Source of the DNA: Streptococcus himalayensis
GTDB lineage: Bacteria > Bacillota > Bacilli > Lactobacillales > Streptococcaceae
Direction: 5' to 3'
Assembly (NCBI RefSeq): GCF_001708305.1
Contig: NZ_CP016953.1
Coordinates: 406,001 to 470,000 of the forward strand
DNA: 64,000 nt
In this document: positions 45,567-53,720 of the stretch, in pieces
Position numbering within the stretch: the stretch's first letter is position 1
Layout of the letters: each line of letters begins with the position of its first letter
Notes under the pieces: generated by a model
What the model was told of the DNA's origin: nothing
Seen by the model: only the letters and a program-made list of their open reading frames with translations
Database searches by the model: none
Position numbers and translations under genes: made by a program

Positions 45567-47196
45567 AAAAATTATTTTGATACAAACGTAGAGCCAAATG
45601 AAGATTCATTAAATGATCGGTATTTTTCAAACTAATTTGTAACAACTGTTCAACTTTCCCCAAACGTGCCCGCAATGTATTCACATGAATAAATAGTCTC
45701 TGACTCGTAATTGTATAAGAAAAATGATTGTCGAAAAAAGTAGATACCGTCTCATATAACTCGGTCTTCATCTGTCTATCGTATGTGATTAAAGGTTGCA
45801 AAAATTGTTCAAATAATTCTTCAATGAACAAGTGATTGATGGCTCCCATATCATTTGTTACTAATTTTAAAACGCCAATATCTTGATACCGCTGAAGATG
45901 ACTGGAACACTGATTTGACTTTGCAAAACGAATAGCTTGTCTCGCTTCATCCAAACTCATTTTTAATTTCCAATAAGGTTTACTTGTGCTAATCCCAATA
46001 TAACAGTTATTGTGTTTAAGTGATTGTTGAACAATTTTTTGCAATACATCCAACTGATGAAACGCTCTCGAATAAGTTCCTCCCACTATGACGAGTTGTT
46101 GTTCCCGAGAAAAGAAGTGAAGATCGTTCAACTGTAAATCAGAATTCTTTATAGCAGTTATCAAATCCATACAAACTTGTTCAAAAACCAATGGATTTGA
46201 ATCGGGAATCAAATCTGAAACCACAATAATTTGCAAATTACTATCAAGATGTTTTCCCAGACCTAAACTATATCGTTCTAATAACGTCTCATCTGGACCT
46301 GTCATTTTTAATAACTCATCCAATATGACTGATTTTAAATAGACATTATTTTTCTGAAACTCTATTTCGAGAACTTGCTTTAATTCAAAAATCGATTGGA
46401 TATTTTCTAATTTAGCTAAAATAGTGGAATCCAACACATCGGTCTTATTGTCAGTTTTCAAGACAATATAATAAGCTAATCTTTGATGTTCATATACAGG
46501 AAAAAAGAAAAGATGATAACCCAATTTGTTTAAAAATAAACTTCTATAGCAATAACCATAGACAGTAGTATGATTCAAATCAACACCTACAGCATGAAAA
46601 CGTCCAATATTATTAGTACTAAACTTTTCAAAATATTCTTTCCAAGACCAATCATTACTAGAATCAATTACTTCCAATGTTTTTCCAACAATAGCTAAAG
46701 ATAGACCTGTTGTCTCATGGACAATCTGACAAAGATTATTCAGACTATGATTACGTGAAAAATAGCGGATAATTTGCTTAATAAATTTTTCTGATTCAAT
46801 AAGAGCCTTTGAATTTTGTACCAGCTCTGCTTTCTGAAAAGCAATAATGACATCGCTCCACGAAAAATCATTGTCAATTAAAATCAATGGAATATCATAG
46901 TATCTTAATAAATCAATAATATCCTCTGAAATATACTTATGATACTTCTTTTTTGATAAAATCGCGCTAACATTTTTATTTTTCAATATCTCAATAAAAT
47001 TTTTAGTGAAATGACTCGTCATAAATTTTCCTATAATCAGTAACTCACCTCCATTTAACCAGTCAGCAATTGTTGAAACATCCATAATATTGACTGATTT
47101 TAATTGTTTCTCCATACCTAGTTTGGTAGAAAAAATATCAGCAGATATCATGATATCTGAAGACTCTAAAGATTTTACCGTTAAATTTGATAACAT
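45565..47196 (-). CDS. PucR/CdaR-family transcriptional regulator, 543 aa
   Basis: Three parts: an N-terminal PucR domain (about residues 10-130, SVNIMDVSTIADWLNGGELLI), a GAF-like or sensor middle, and the C-terminal PucR helix-turn-helix with TVSTFFDNHFSYTITSQRLFIHVNTLRARLGKVEQLL. Such proteins usually activate neighbouring catabolic genes on binding a pathway intermediate; the founding member controls purine degradation in Bacillus. Divergent from the carbamoyltransferase operon, 120 bases apart, so it very probably regulates it. Confidence 0.88.
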   Translation of the reverse strand: MLSNLTVKSLESSDIMISADIFSTKLGMEKQLKSVNIMDVSTIADWLNGGELLIIGKFMTSHFTKNFIEILKNKNVSAILSKKKYHKYISEDIIDLLRYYDIPLILIDNDFSWSDVIIAFQKAELVQNSKALIESEKFIKQIIRYFSRNHSLNNLCQIVHETTGLSLAIVGKTLEVIDSSNDWSWKEYFEKFSTNNIGRFHAVGVDLNHTTVYGYCYRSLFLNKLGYHLFFFPVYEHQRLAYYIVLKTDNKTDVLDSTILAKLENIQSIFELKQVLEIEFQKNNVYLKSVILDELLKMTGPDETLLERYSLGLGKHLDSNLQIIVVSDLIPDSNPLVFEQVCMDLITAIKNSDLQLNDLHFFSREQQLVIVGGTYSRAFHQLDVLQKIVQQSLKHNNCYIGISTSKPYWKLKMSLDEARQAIRFAKSNQCSSHLQRYQDIGVLKLVTNDMGAINHLFIEELFEQFLQPLITYDRQMKTELYETVSTFFDNHFSYTITSQRLFIHVNTLRARLGKVEQLLQISLKNTDHLMNLHLALRLYQNNF

Positions 47197-47225
47197 AGTA
47201 TTTTCTCCTTTGTTTAAAGATACAA

Positions 47226-47239
47226 TGTAAACCCTTTCT
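47226..47239. promoter_or_regulatory. Candidate CcpA cre site
   Basis: TGTAAACCCTTTCT matches the catabolite-responsive element TGWAARCGNTWNCW except one position. It lies between pucR-like and the carbamoyltransferase gene, where CcpA could repress the cassette when sugar is available. Confidence 0.45.
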
Positions 47240-47280
47240 TTTTATATGATACCACAATATATTTTTTTAATCCTATCTTT

Positions 47281-47310
47281 TATAATAACATTATCAAATA
47301 AAAAGGAGTA
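47281..47310 (+). promoter_or_regulatory. -10 element and ribosome site of the carbamoyltransferase operon
   Basis: TATAAT at 47281-47286 without a good -35 match, as expected of an activator-dependent promoter, then AAAAAGGAG before the ATG at 47316. Confidence 0.5.
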
Positions 47311-47315
47311 AAGCC

Positions 47316-48254
47316 ATGAGAAATCGCTTTAAAGGAAAAGATTATCTTGCTTTCAAAGATATGACTAAGGAAGAAATTGAGTTCATTACAGATTTAAGTC
47401 TAGAATTCAAGAAAAAATGGACAGCTAAAGAGCCTCACGAATATCTAAAAGGTCAGGTGTGGGCTGCTCTATTTGAAAAAAATAGTACGCGAACACGAAA
47501 TGCCTTTGAGCGAGCTGCAGCAGACTTAGGTGTAAAAGTTGTCTATTTAAGACCGGATGAAATGCAAATGACACGTGGAGAACCTCTCAAAGATACTGCT
47601 CGAATTCTAGATCGCTATTTCGATGGATTATTCATTCGAACCTTTGGACATGAAATTGTCGAAGAGTGCTCCAAATGGATGCAAAATCCTGTCATAAATG
47701 GCTTGACTGCACTAGAACACCCTACTCAAGGAATTGCTGATTTGATGACTATCAAAGAGAAAAAAGGAGACTATAGAGGACTTAAGATGTGCTACTCAGG
47801 AAATCTTTATAACGTTGCTTATACAACTATGATTTTCTGTGCTACTCTCGGAATTCACTTATCAATCGCCTGTCCTGAAGGTATTGAACCAAATCATGAA
47901 ATACTAGAAGAAACTTTACGACGTGCAAAACAAAGTGGAGCAATCATTGAATTTACACAAGATTTTGATGCAGCTTTAAAGGATGCTGATATTGTTTACG
48001 GCATGTCACAGTATAGTATGGGACAGAGTGATGAAGAGATTGCTTTTTTAAAGGAAGCATTCAAACCTTATCAAATCACTATGGAAGCAATGAAAAAAGC
48101 AAAACCAGATGCCATATTCATGCACTGTCTTCCTGCGCATAGGGGAGAAGAAGTTACCGATGAAGTGATGGAATGCGCTCAGTCTGTCATCTTTGATGAA
48201 GGTGAAAATCGAATGCATTCGATAAAAGCTATTTTAGCAGCTGTAGCCAATTAA
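47316..48254 (+). CDS. Ornithine-carbamoyltransferase-like enzyme with altered substrate residues, 312 aa
   Basis: Carbamoyl-phosphate binding residues are intact: STRTR (57-61), HPTQ (135-138), HCLPA (270-274) and Arg299 in ENRMHSIKA. The amino-acid side differs from true ornithine transcarbamylase: where OTC has RNN, this has LYN (Tyr165 for the ornithine-contacting Asn), and where OTC has D-V-W-V-S-M-G this has M-S-Q-Y-S-M-G (Met230 for the Asp that holds the alpha-amino group). Ornithine is therefore unlikely to be the substrate. Shorter than ArcB. First gene of a cassette with a transporter, a deiminase-like hydrolase and a dehydrogenase; likely runs toward carbamoyl phosphate. Confidence 0.85.
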   Translation: MRNRFKGKDYLAFKDMTKEEIEFITDLSLEFKKKWTAKEPHEYLKGQVWAALFEKNSTRTRNAFERAAADLGVKVVYLRPDEMQMTRGEPLKDTARILDRYFDGLFIRTFGHEIVEECSKWMQNPVINGLTALEHPTQGIADLMTIKEKKGDYRGLKMCYSGNLYNVAYTTMIFCATLGIHLSIACPEGIEPNHEILEETLRRAKQSGAIIEFTQDFDAALKDADIVYGMSQYSMGQSDEEIAFLKEAFKPYQITMEAMKKAKPDAIFMHCLPAHRGEEVTDEVMECAQSVIFDEGENRMHSIKAILAAVAN

Positions 48255-48304
48255 TAAAACTATTTAAGTAAAAGAAATTCTATCTGGTAAACCTAGAGGA
48301 GGTC

Positions 48305-49813
48305 ATGATGGATGTCCAAGAAAAGAAAAAATTTAAATCTCCAAACACATATGTAATTATTTTCTTTGTATTATTATTTGTTGCTTTTTTAACTTGGTTT
48401 ATACCTGGAGGTGAATACTCTTATGATAAATCAGGAAGAGCTATTGCCAATTCATATAGACAAATCAATGCAAATCGTCAAGGATTATGGGATGTTATCA
48501 TGGCTCCTATTATCGGAATGGTGGGAAACGATAAAGTTTCTGGAGCTATTACAATATCCTTAAATGTTATGCTATTCGGTAGTTTCTTAGAAATGATGGA
48601 CGCAACTGGCGCAATTAATATTGCTCTAAAAAACGTTGCTAAAAAATGCCAAAAGAATTACTATGTTCTCATTACTGTACTCACTTTCCTCATGGGAATT
48701 TTTGGAACTGTCCAAGGGGCATATGAAGAAGGATTTGTCTATTTACTCATGTTTCTTCCCATCATTCTCTCTCTTGGATTGGATACGATTGTAGCACTCA
48801 TGATTGTTATATTTGGAACACAAGCTGGTTGTGCTGCATCTATCGTAAATCCATTTTCAACTGGTATTGCTTCAGGAATTGCTGGAATTAGTCCTGGAGA
48901 GGGAATCATATTTCGTACCTTAGCATTTTTTGTACTCCTGTCTTTCTGTTCTGCAATTATCTGTCTATATGCAAAAAAGGTCAAAGCACATCCTGAAATT
49001 TCCGTTCAATATTTTAGAAAAGAAAAAGATATTCAAGAATTTGCTCATGATCAAGGAGAGGAACAAACTCTAGACCAAAACCAAAAGAAAGTATTTGTCA
49101 TCTTTATACTTACTTTCACAATTATGATTCTTTCTTTGATCCCTTGGACATCTCTCAATAAAGAATGGACATTTTTTACAGATATAACTGAGTGGGCTAA
49201 TCAAAATACTGTTGTAAGTACTATATTAGGTAGTAGTCTTGTTCCTTTAGGGGATTGGTACTTTAACGAAATCAATGGTCTATTACTCGTTATGACTATC
49301 TTATCCGGTTACATCATGGGTTACGATATCGATAAGACGATACAAATTTTAATCAGAGGAGCTGCTGCACTTGTATCCACAGCATTTATTGTACCGCTTG
49401 CAAGAGGGATTCAAGTACTGATGACTAATGGTAGTATTACAGCGACTGTTCTAAACGCAACCGAAAAAACCTTAGGTTCATTACCTCCCGCTATGTTTAT
49501 ATTCGTATGCTTCTTAGTCTACATTATTTTAGCAACTTTTATTCCTAGTTCAACTGGACTAGCTGCAGCTACCATATCCATAATGGCTCCATTAGGTATT
49601 TTTGCTGGTATATCCGAAGCCAATATGGTCGTCATCTATAACTTTGCTCTAGGATTTGTAAAATTACTAGCACCAACCTCAATTATCGTTATGACCTGTA
49701 CGCAAGCTGTACATGTCAGTTACGGAGCTTGGATAAAAGCAACATGGAAATATGCTGCTCTATACTTTTCTATATTAATCCTATTACTTATGTTATCACT
49801 AGCCATTATCTAA
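48305..49813 (+). CDS. YfcC/ArcD-like membrane transporter (DcuC superfamily), 502 aa
   Basis: About twelve membrane segments. After TYVIIFFVLLFVAFLTWFIPGG come GAYEEGFVYLLMFLPIILSLG and TQAGCAASIVNPFSTGIASG, then a hydrophilic middle loop (residues 225-255) and ATFIPSSTGLAAATISIMAPL near the end. This is the C4-dicarboxylate/arginine-ornithine-like family often found beside deiminase and carbamoyltransferase genes, as uptake carrier or substrate/product exchanger. GAGGAGGTC precedes the ATG pair. Substrate not known; probably the same guanidino or ureido compound the cassette degrades. Confidence 0.87.
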   Translation: MMDVQEKKKFKSPNTYVIIFFVLLFVAFLTWFIPGGEYSYDKSGRAIANSYRQINANRQGLWDVIMAPIIGMVGNDKVSGAITISLNVMLFGSFLEMMDATGAINIALKNVAKKCQKNYYVLITVLTFLMGIFGTVQGAYEEGFVYLLMFLPIILSLGLDTIVALMIVIFGTQAGCAASIVNPFSTGIASGIAGISPGEGIIFRTLAFFVLLSFCSAIICLYAKKVKAHPEISVQYFRKEKDIQEFAHDQGEEQTLDQNQKKVFVIFILTFTIMILSLIPWTSLNKEWTFFTDITEWANQNTVVSTILGSSLVPLGDWYFNEINGLLLVMTILSGYIMGYDIDKTIQILIRGAAALVSTAFIVPLARGIQVLMTNGSITATVLNATEKTLGSLPPAMFIFVCFLVYIILATFIPSSTGLAAATISIMAPLGIFAGISEANMVVIYNFALGFVKLLAPTSIIVMTCTQAVHVSYGAWIKATWKYAALYFSILILLLMLSLAII

Positions 49814-49827
49814 TAAAGGAGAAAAAT

Positions 49828-50685
49828 ATGACTAATCGTATCTATGTCAGCAATGCTACTAACCAATTAAAAAAAGTAATTGTTTGCTCCCCAAAATATT
49901 ATAAGTTTAACGGTATCAACGAAATTACAAAATCATGGATGGAGAAAGGAGAAACAGAACAGAATGACCTAATGGTTCAAGAATGGGAAACTCTAATCAA
50001 TGCCTATAAAGCTAATGGTGTTGAAGTCATCGAAATGGAACCTCAATCCGAATTGGAAGTACAGACTTTTGCTCGAGATTTTGGTGCCATGATTAAAGAA
50101 GGAGCAATCATCGGTAAATTTCGACATCCTGCACGCCAAAATGAAACACAAGTGTACGAACAAAAACTAAAAGAACTAGGTATTCCGATTGTTGCTCGCT
50201 GCAATGCTGGCTGTTTTGAAGGAGGCGATTTCTGGATGATTGATGAACATACTATTGCCCTTGGATTAGTAGATCGTACTGATCAAGCTGGAGTTGACAA
50301 TTTACGAGAACAATTGCAAAAATTCGGTTATACAGTTGTAGGGGTTCCTGTTGCACCTGAACACTTACACTTAGATATGTGTTTTAATATTGTTGCTCCA
50401 AATATATGTCTAGCAGCTAAAAGTGTGTTGCCATTCTGGTTTATCAAAATGTTAGAAAGACGTCACTTCACTATTATTGATGTTCCGGAAGAACTCATTG
50501 AAAAACACGGATGCAATGTACAAGCTTTGGGTAACAATACAGTATTAGGAATAGCCAATAATGTAACGGTCAATGAAGCATTAGAAAATGCTGGTGTAAC
50601 GGTCATTAAATTACCATTACAACAAATTTTAAAAGCTGGAGGAGGTCCTCACTGCATGACTTATCCAGTAGAACGTAGTTATTAG
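49828..50685 (+). CDS. Arginine-deiminase/DDAH-like amidinohydrolase, 285 aa
   Basis: Guanidine-modifying (pentein) fold. The expected residues are in QTFARDFG (Arg83, Asp84), CFEGGDFW (Glu131, Asp134), LHLDMCF (His181) and the catalytic Cys276 in GGGPHCMTYPVER. Such enzymes hydrolyse a guanidino group to a ureido group plus ammonia or an amine. At 285 aa it is shorter than arginine deiminase (about 410), nearer to dimethylarginine hydrolase. Start MTNRIYV with AAGGAG upstream; a longer frame lies in the transporter gene. Its ureido product would suit the carbamoyltransferase two genes upstream. Confidence 0.85.
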   Translation: MTNRIYVSNATNQLKKVIVCSPKYYKFNGINEITKSWMEKGETEQNDLMVQEWETLINAYKANGVEVIEMEPQSELEVQTFARDFGAMIKEGAIIGKFRHPARQNETQVYEQKLKELGIPIVARCNAGCFEGGDFWMIDEHTIALGLVDRTDQAGVDNLREQLQKFGYTVVGVPVAPEHLHLDMCFNIVAPNICLAAKSVLPFWFIKMLERRHFTIIDVPEELIEKHGCNVQALGNNTVLGIANNVTVNEALENAGVTVIKLPLQQILKAGGGPHCMTYPVERSY

Positions 50686-50699
50686 AAAAGGAGATACGG

Positions 50700-51680
50700 A
50701 TGAAAATTGTCATTACTGATTATCCGGACTCCATGATGCCAAATCATGATTACGAAATACAAATGCTTAAGCAAGGTCTAGGAGAGAATACAAATATTGT
50801 TATTTATGAATATAAAGATAATCGTGAAGAATTTTATCAAGTCATTAAAGACGCAGATGCTATTTTAACGGCTTTTACACCGATAGATGCACAAGCTATT
50901 CGCCATGCTGAAAAATTAAAAGTCATTTCTATCAACGCTACTGGCTATGATAATGTTGATTTACAAGCCGCAAATCAACGAAAAATTGGTGTCTGTCCAG
51001 TAGGAGAATATTGTACTAAAGATGTGGCAGAATTCACAATTAGCATGATGATGATTCTCGTTAAAAATATAAAATACTATCAATACGATATCGAAAAACA
51101 CTATCAATGGAGATATAATTGTACAGAACCTAATCAGCGACTTTCTGATATGACTCTTGGAATCTGTGGTTTAGGAAAAATAGGAAAAATGGTTGCTAAA
51201 AAAGCTTTAGGACTTGATATGAAAGTCATTGCTTGTGATCCATTTATAGAACCACCTTCAGATTTAAATGTGAAACTTGTTTCCAAAGAAGAACTGTTTG
51301 AACAGGCAGATATCATCACCAACAATATGAATTTAAATGAAACTAACTATAATTATTTTGACTTAACAGCTTTCAAACAAATGAAAAAGCAGCCCTATTT
51401 TATTAATATGGGACGTGGTGCTTGTGTAGTTGAACATGAATTAGTAACAGCCTTAGATTTAGGACTTTTAAAAGGAGCAGCTTTAGATGTCTTAAAAGAT
51501 GAAACACCAACTTTAAAATCCCATCCATTGATTGGACGAGAAAATGTTCATATTAGTCCACATGCAGCATTTTATTCGACTTCTTCATTGAAAGATCTGC
51601 AAAGAATCTCTACAGAAAATATCGTTAACTATTTAAATGGATATAAAGATAAAGTGTTTAAACTCGTTAGTGACTACTGA
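50700..51680 (+). CDS. D-isomer-specific 2-hydroxyacid dehydrogenase, 326 aa
   Basis: NAD-dependent oxidoreductase of the D-2-hydroxyacid family (phosphoglycerate or lactate type). Rossmann motif GICGLGKIGKMVAKKA (about residue 154), catalytic Arg in NMGRGACVVEHEL, Glu in DVLKDETP and His in ISPHAAFYS. 14 bases after the hydrolase gene, with AAAGGAG. No regulatory ACT domain, so not biosynthetic SerA. In this setting it may reduce or oxidise an oxo/hydroxy acid left after the nitrogen is removed; the substrate is unknown. Confidence 0.87.
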   Translation: MKIVITDYPDSMMPNHDYEIQMLKQGLGENTNIVIYEYKDNREEFYQVIKDADAILTAFTPIDAQAIRHAEKLKVISINATGYDNVDLQAANQRKIGVCPVGEYCTKDVAEFTISMMMILVKNIKYYQYDIEKHYQWRYNCTEPNQRLSDMTLGICGLGKIGKMVAKKALGLDMKVIACDPFIEPPSDLNVKLVSKEELFEQADIITNNMNLNETNYNYFDLTAFKQMKKQPYFINMGRGACVVEHELVTALDLGLLKGAALDVLKDETPTLKSHPLIGRENVHISPHAAFYSTSSLKDLQRISTENIVNYLNGYKDKVFKLVSDY

Positions 51681-51916
51681 ATAACATTATAGTATACATT
51701 TATAAATATTTGATATTGTAAAACTATCTTCATGTGTGAACTCAGTTTAATCAAAAACTAACGAGCAACTTTCTCCTGCTTTAAATGGTGAATTTGTAAT
51801 GATTCATTCTCTCTTTCAGGCCTATTTAGCACCTAAAAATAAGATCTTATTTCAAGTAGAGAGCAAGTGAGCACTTTATCAATAGAAAATCCTACCAAAA
51901 CACCCGCCTTATATAT
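51681..51916. other. Intergenic region after the catabolic cassette
   Basis: AT-rich; I see no gene, clear hairpin or known motif. IS3-type sequence starts near its right edge. Confidence 0.5.
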
Positions 51917-53307
51917 TGATATACTCCCCATATAGTAGACAGTGAAAAAACAAACATTCACTAAATACTATAAGGGGAGTTTTCCTATGTCCAAAAGAAG
52001 TCCAAAATCAATAGAAGAAAAGTTAGAAATTGTTTGCTTATTACTTAACCAAAAACAGTCGCTTACCCAACTCAGTAAACAATATCAGGTCGATAATCAA
52101 ACAATCCAGTCTTGGAAAATGAAATATGAGAAGTCCGGTATCGACGGTCTTAAGGAAAGTCGAACTCGGAAACACTACCCGTCTGAGTTAAAAGAACAAG
52201 CTGTTCAAGACTATCTAGCTGGTAAAGGTTCCTTAAGAACGATCTGTTCAAACTATCATATCTCTGACGCTTATGTTCTCAGAAGTTGGATAAAACGGTA
52301 TACTAGTGGGAAAGAATTAACATCCACAGGTAAAGGACAAAGCCATATGAAGCAAGGACGCAAGACCACCTTTGAAGAACGACTTGAGATTGTCAACTAC
52401 ACCATCGCTCACGAGAAAAACTATCCAGCTGCCATTGATAAGTTTGGTGTCTCCTACCAACAAGTTTATTCATGGGGACGTAAGTTTGAGAATGAGGGAG
52501 CTCAAGGGCTGGTAGATCGTAGAGGAAAAGGACTAGAAAGCAAGCCAAATCTCACTGAGACGGAAGAACTTCAACTCAAAATCAAACAACTGGAAGAACG
52601 GAATCGTTATTTAGAAATGGAGGTGGGTCTGCTAAAAAAGTTGGAGGAAATAAAACGGCGAAACCGTCGCTAAGAGCGGGAAAGCACCTAGAGAAGTTCC
52701 AAGTTATTAAGGATTATCATAATGAACACCCAGATAGTCTTATCTCTATCTTATGCCAGATTCTGAAGGTCTCACGTTCAGGCTACTATAAGTGGCTCAA
52801 TCATGATGAAACAACCTCTGAGAAAGAAAACAAGAAATTGATGAAGAAGATTCAGGAACTCCATAAACAGCACAAGGGCATCCTAGGTTACCGTCGCATG
52901 ACAACATTCATTAACCGTCGATTAGCCACCAACTACAATAAGAAACGGATTCGTCGGCTGATGGGTATTCTTGGCATCCAAGTTATTCGTCGTGTAAGGC
53001 ATGCTTGCACGAAAGCTGGTAATCGATTTTACGCTGAGAATCTTCTCAATCGGGATTTTACTGCGACAGCGCCGAATCAGAAATGGTGCACAGATGTCAC
53101 CTACTTACAATACGGTCTCGGCGCCAAGGCTTATTTGAGTGCAATCAAGAACCTCTATGATGGCTCGATTATCGTCTATGAGATTGATCACAACAATGAT
53201 AATCTCTTGGTTATGAAGACCATTTCAGAACAACTGCAAATAGAAAAAGTTCCAGAGTCAATCAAGACTTTGGAACTTTTTCAATATACCTCGTTATGGG
53301 GCAGTTA
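51917..53307 (+). mobile_element. IS3-family (IS150-group) insertion sequence, right end lost
   Basis: Contains overlapping orfA and orfB in -1 register with a slippery A-AAA-AAG at 52634-52640. The left end lies near 51917 (gatatactccccatatagtag). The orfB part runs directly into ISL3 sequence near 53308, so the 3' third and the right inverted repeat are gone. Confidence 0.8.
51987..52673 (+). CDS. IS3-family transposase OrfA (IS150 type), 228 aa
   Basis: Two helix-turn-helix units: KLEIVCLLLNQKQSLTQLSK, then RLEIVNYTIAHEKNYPAAID, each followed by a basic linker, and a C-terminal leucine-rich coil (TETEELQLKIKQLEERNRYLEMEVGLLKKLEE). Start MSKRSPKSIEEKLE with GGGGAG upstream. The slippery heptamer lies over codons 216-218; frameshifted ribosomes would make OrfAB. 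Confidence 0.9.
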   Translation: MSKRSPKSIEEKLEIVCLLLNQKQSLTQLSKQYQVDNQTIQSWKMKYEKSGIDGLKESRTRKHYPSELKEQAVQDYLAGKGSLRTICSNYHISDAYVLRSWIKRYTSGKELTSTGKGQSHMKQGRKTTFEERLEIVNYTIAHEKNYPAAIDKFGVSYQQVYSWGRKFENEGAQGLVDRRGKGLESKPNLTETEELQLKIKQLEERNRYLEMEVGLLKKLEEIKRRNRR

Positions 53308-53323
53308 CGATACAATAGGATAG
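52634..53323 (+). pseudogene. IS3-family transposase OrfB, truncated
   Basis: In the -1 frame after the slippery site. It contains HTH_21 (KHLEKFQVIKDYHNEH, SRSGYYKWLNHDE, HKGILGYRRMTTFINRRL) and the first catalytic Asp in APNQKWCTDVTYL. The next Asp and Glu of the DDE triad are missing because the gene stops after ELFQYTSLWGSYDTIG at the ISL3 junction. Inactive as a transposase. Confidence 0.88.
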
Positions 53324-53720
53324 CCGTAAACTCAGTGACAAGCGGTTTTACCGCCCTACATTTCGCATGCATTTGACCAATAAGGAAATCTTAGACAAGC
53401 TCCTATCCTACTCAGATGAGTTACGACACCATTATGAACTCTATCAACTTCTTTTATTCCATTTCCAAGAGAAAAACTCAGATCATTTCTTTGACCTAAT
53501 TGAACAAGAAATAGCCACTGTTAACCCTATTTTCCAGACGGTATTTAAGACGTTTCTAAAGGATAAGGACAAGGTTTTAAACGCTTTGGAATTGCCTTAT
53601 TCCAACGCTAAATTGGAAGCTACCAATAATCTTATCAAAGTCATTAAGCGTAATGCCTTTGGATTTCGGAAGATGAAAACTTCAAAAAGCGGATTTTGAT
53701 TGCCATCAACATCAAAAAAG
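53308..53720 (+). pseudogene. C-terminal fragment of an ISL3-family transposase
   Basis: From a tac-aa-aggatag block onward it matches the intact transposase gene at 54660-55070 almost base for base (MHLTNKEILDKLLSYSDELR... FRTFLKDKDK-type region), but a small deletion after NAFGFR shifts the frame and stops it at 53699. It ends exactly where the next, complete ISL3 copy starts. Confidence 0.88.

Noticed and set aside
47316..50685. Plain arginine deiminase (arc) operon
   Set aside because: The hydrolase is far shorter than ArcA, the carbamoyltransferase has altered ornithine residues, carbamate kinase is missing and the regulator is PucR-like, not ArgR/Crp-like.
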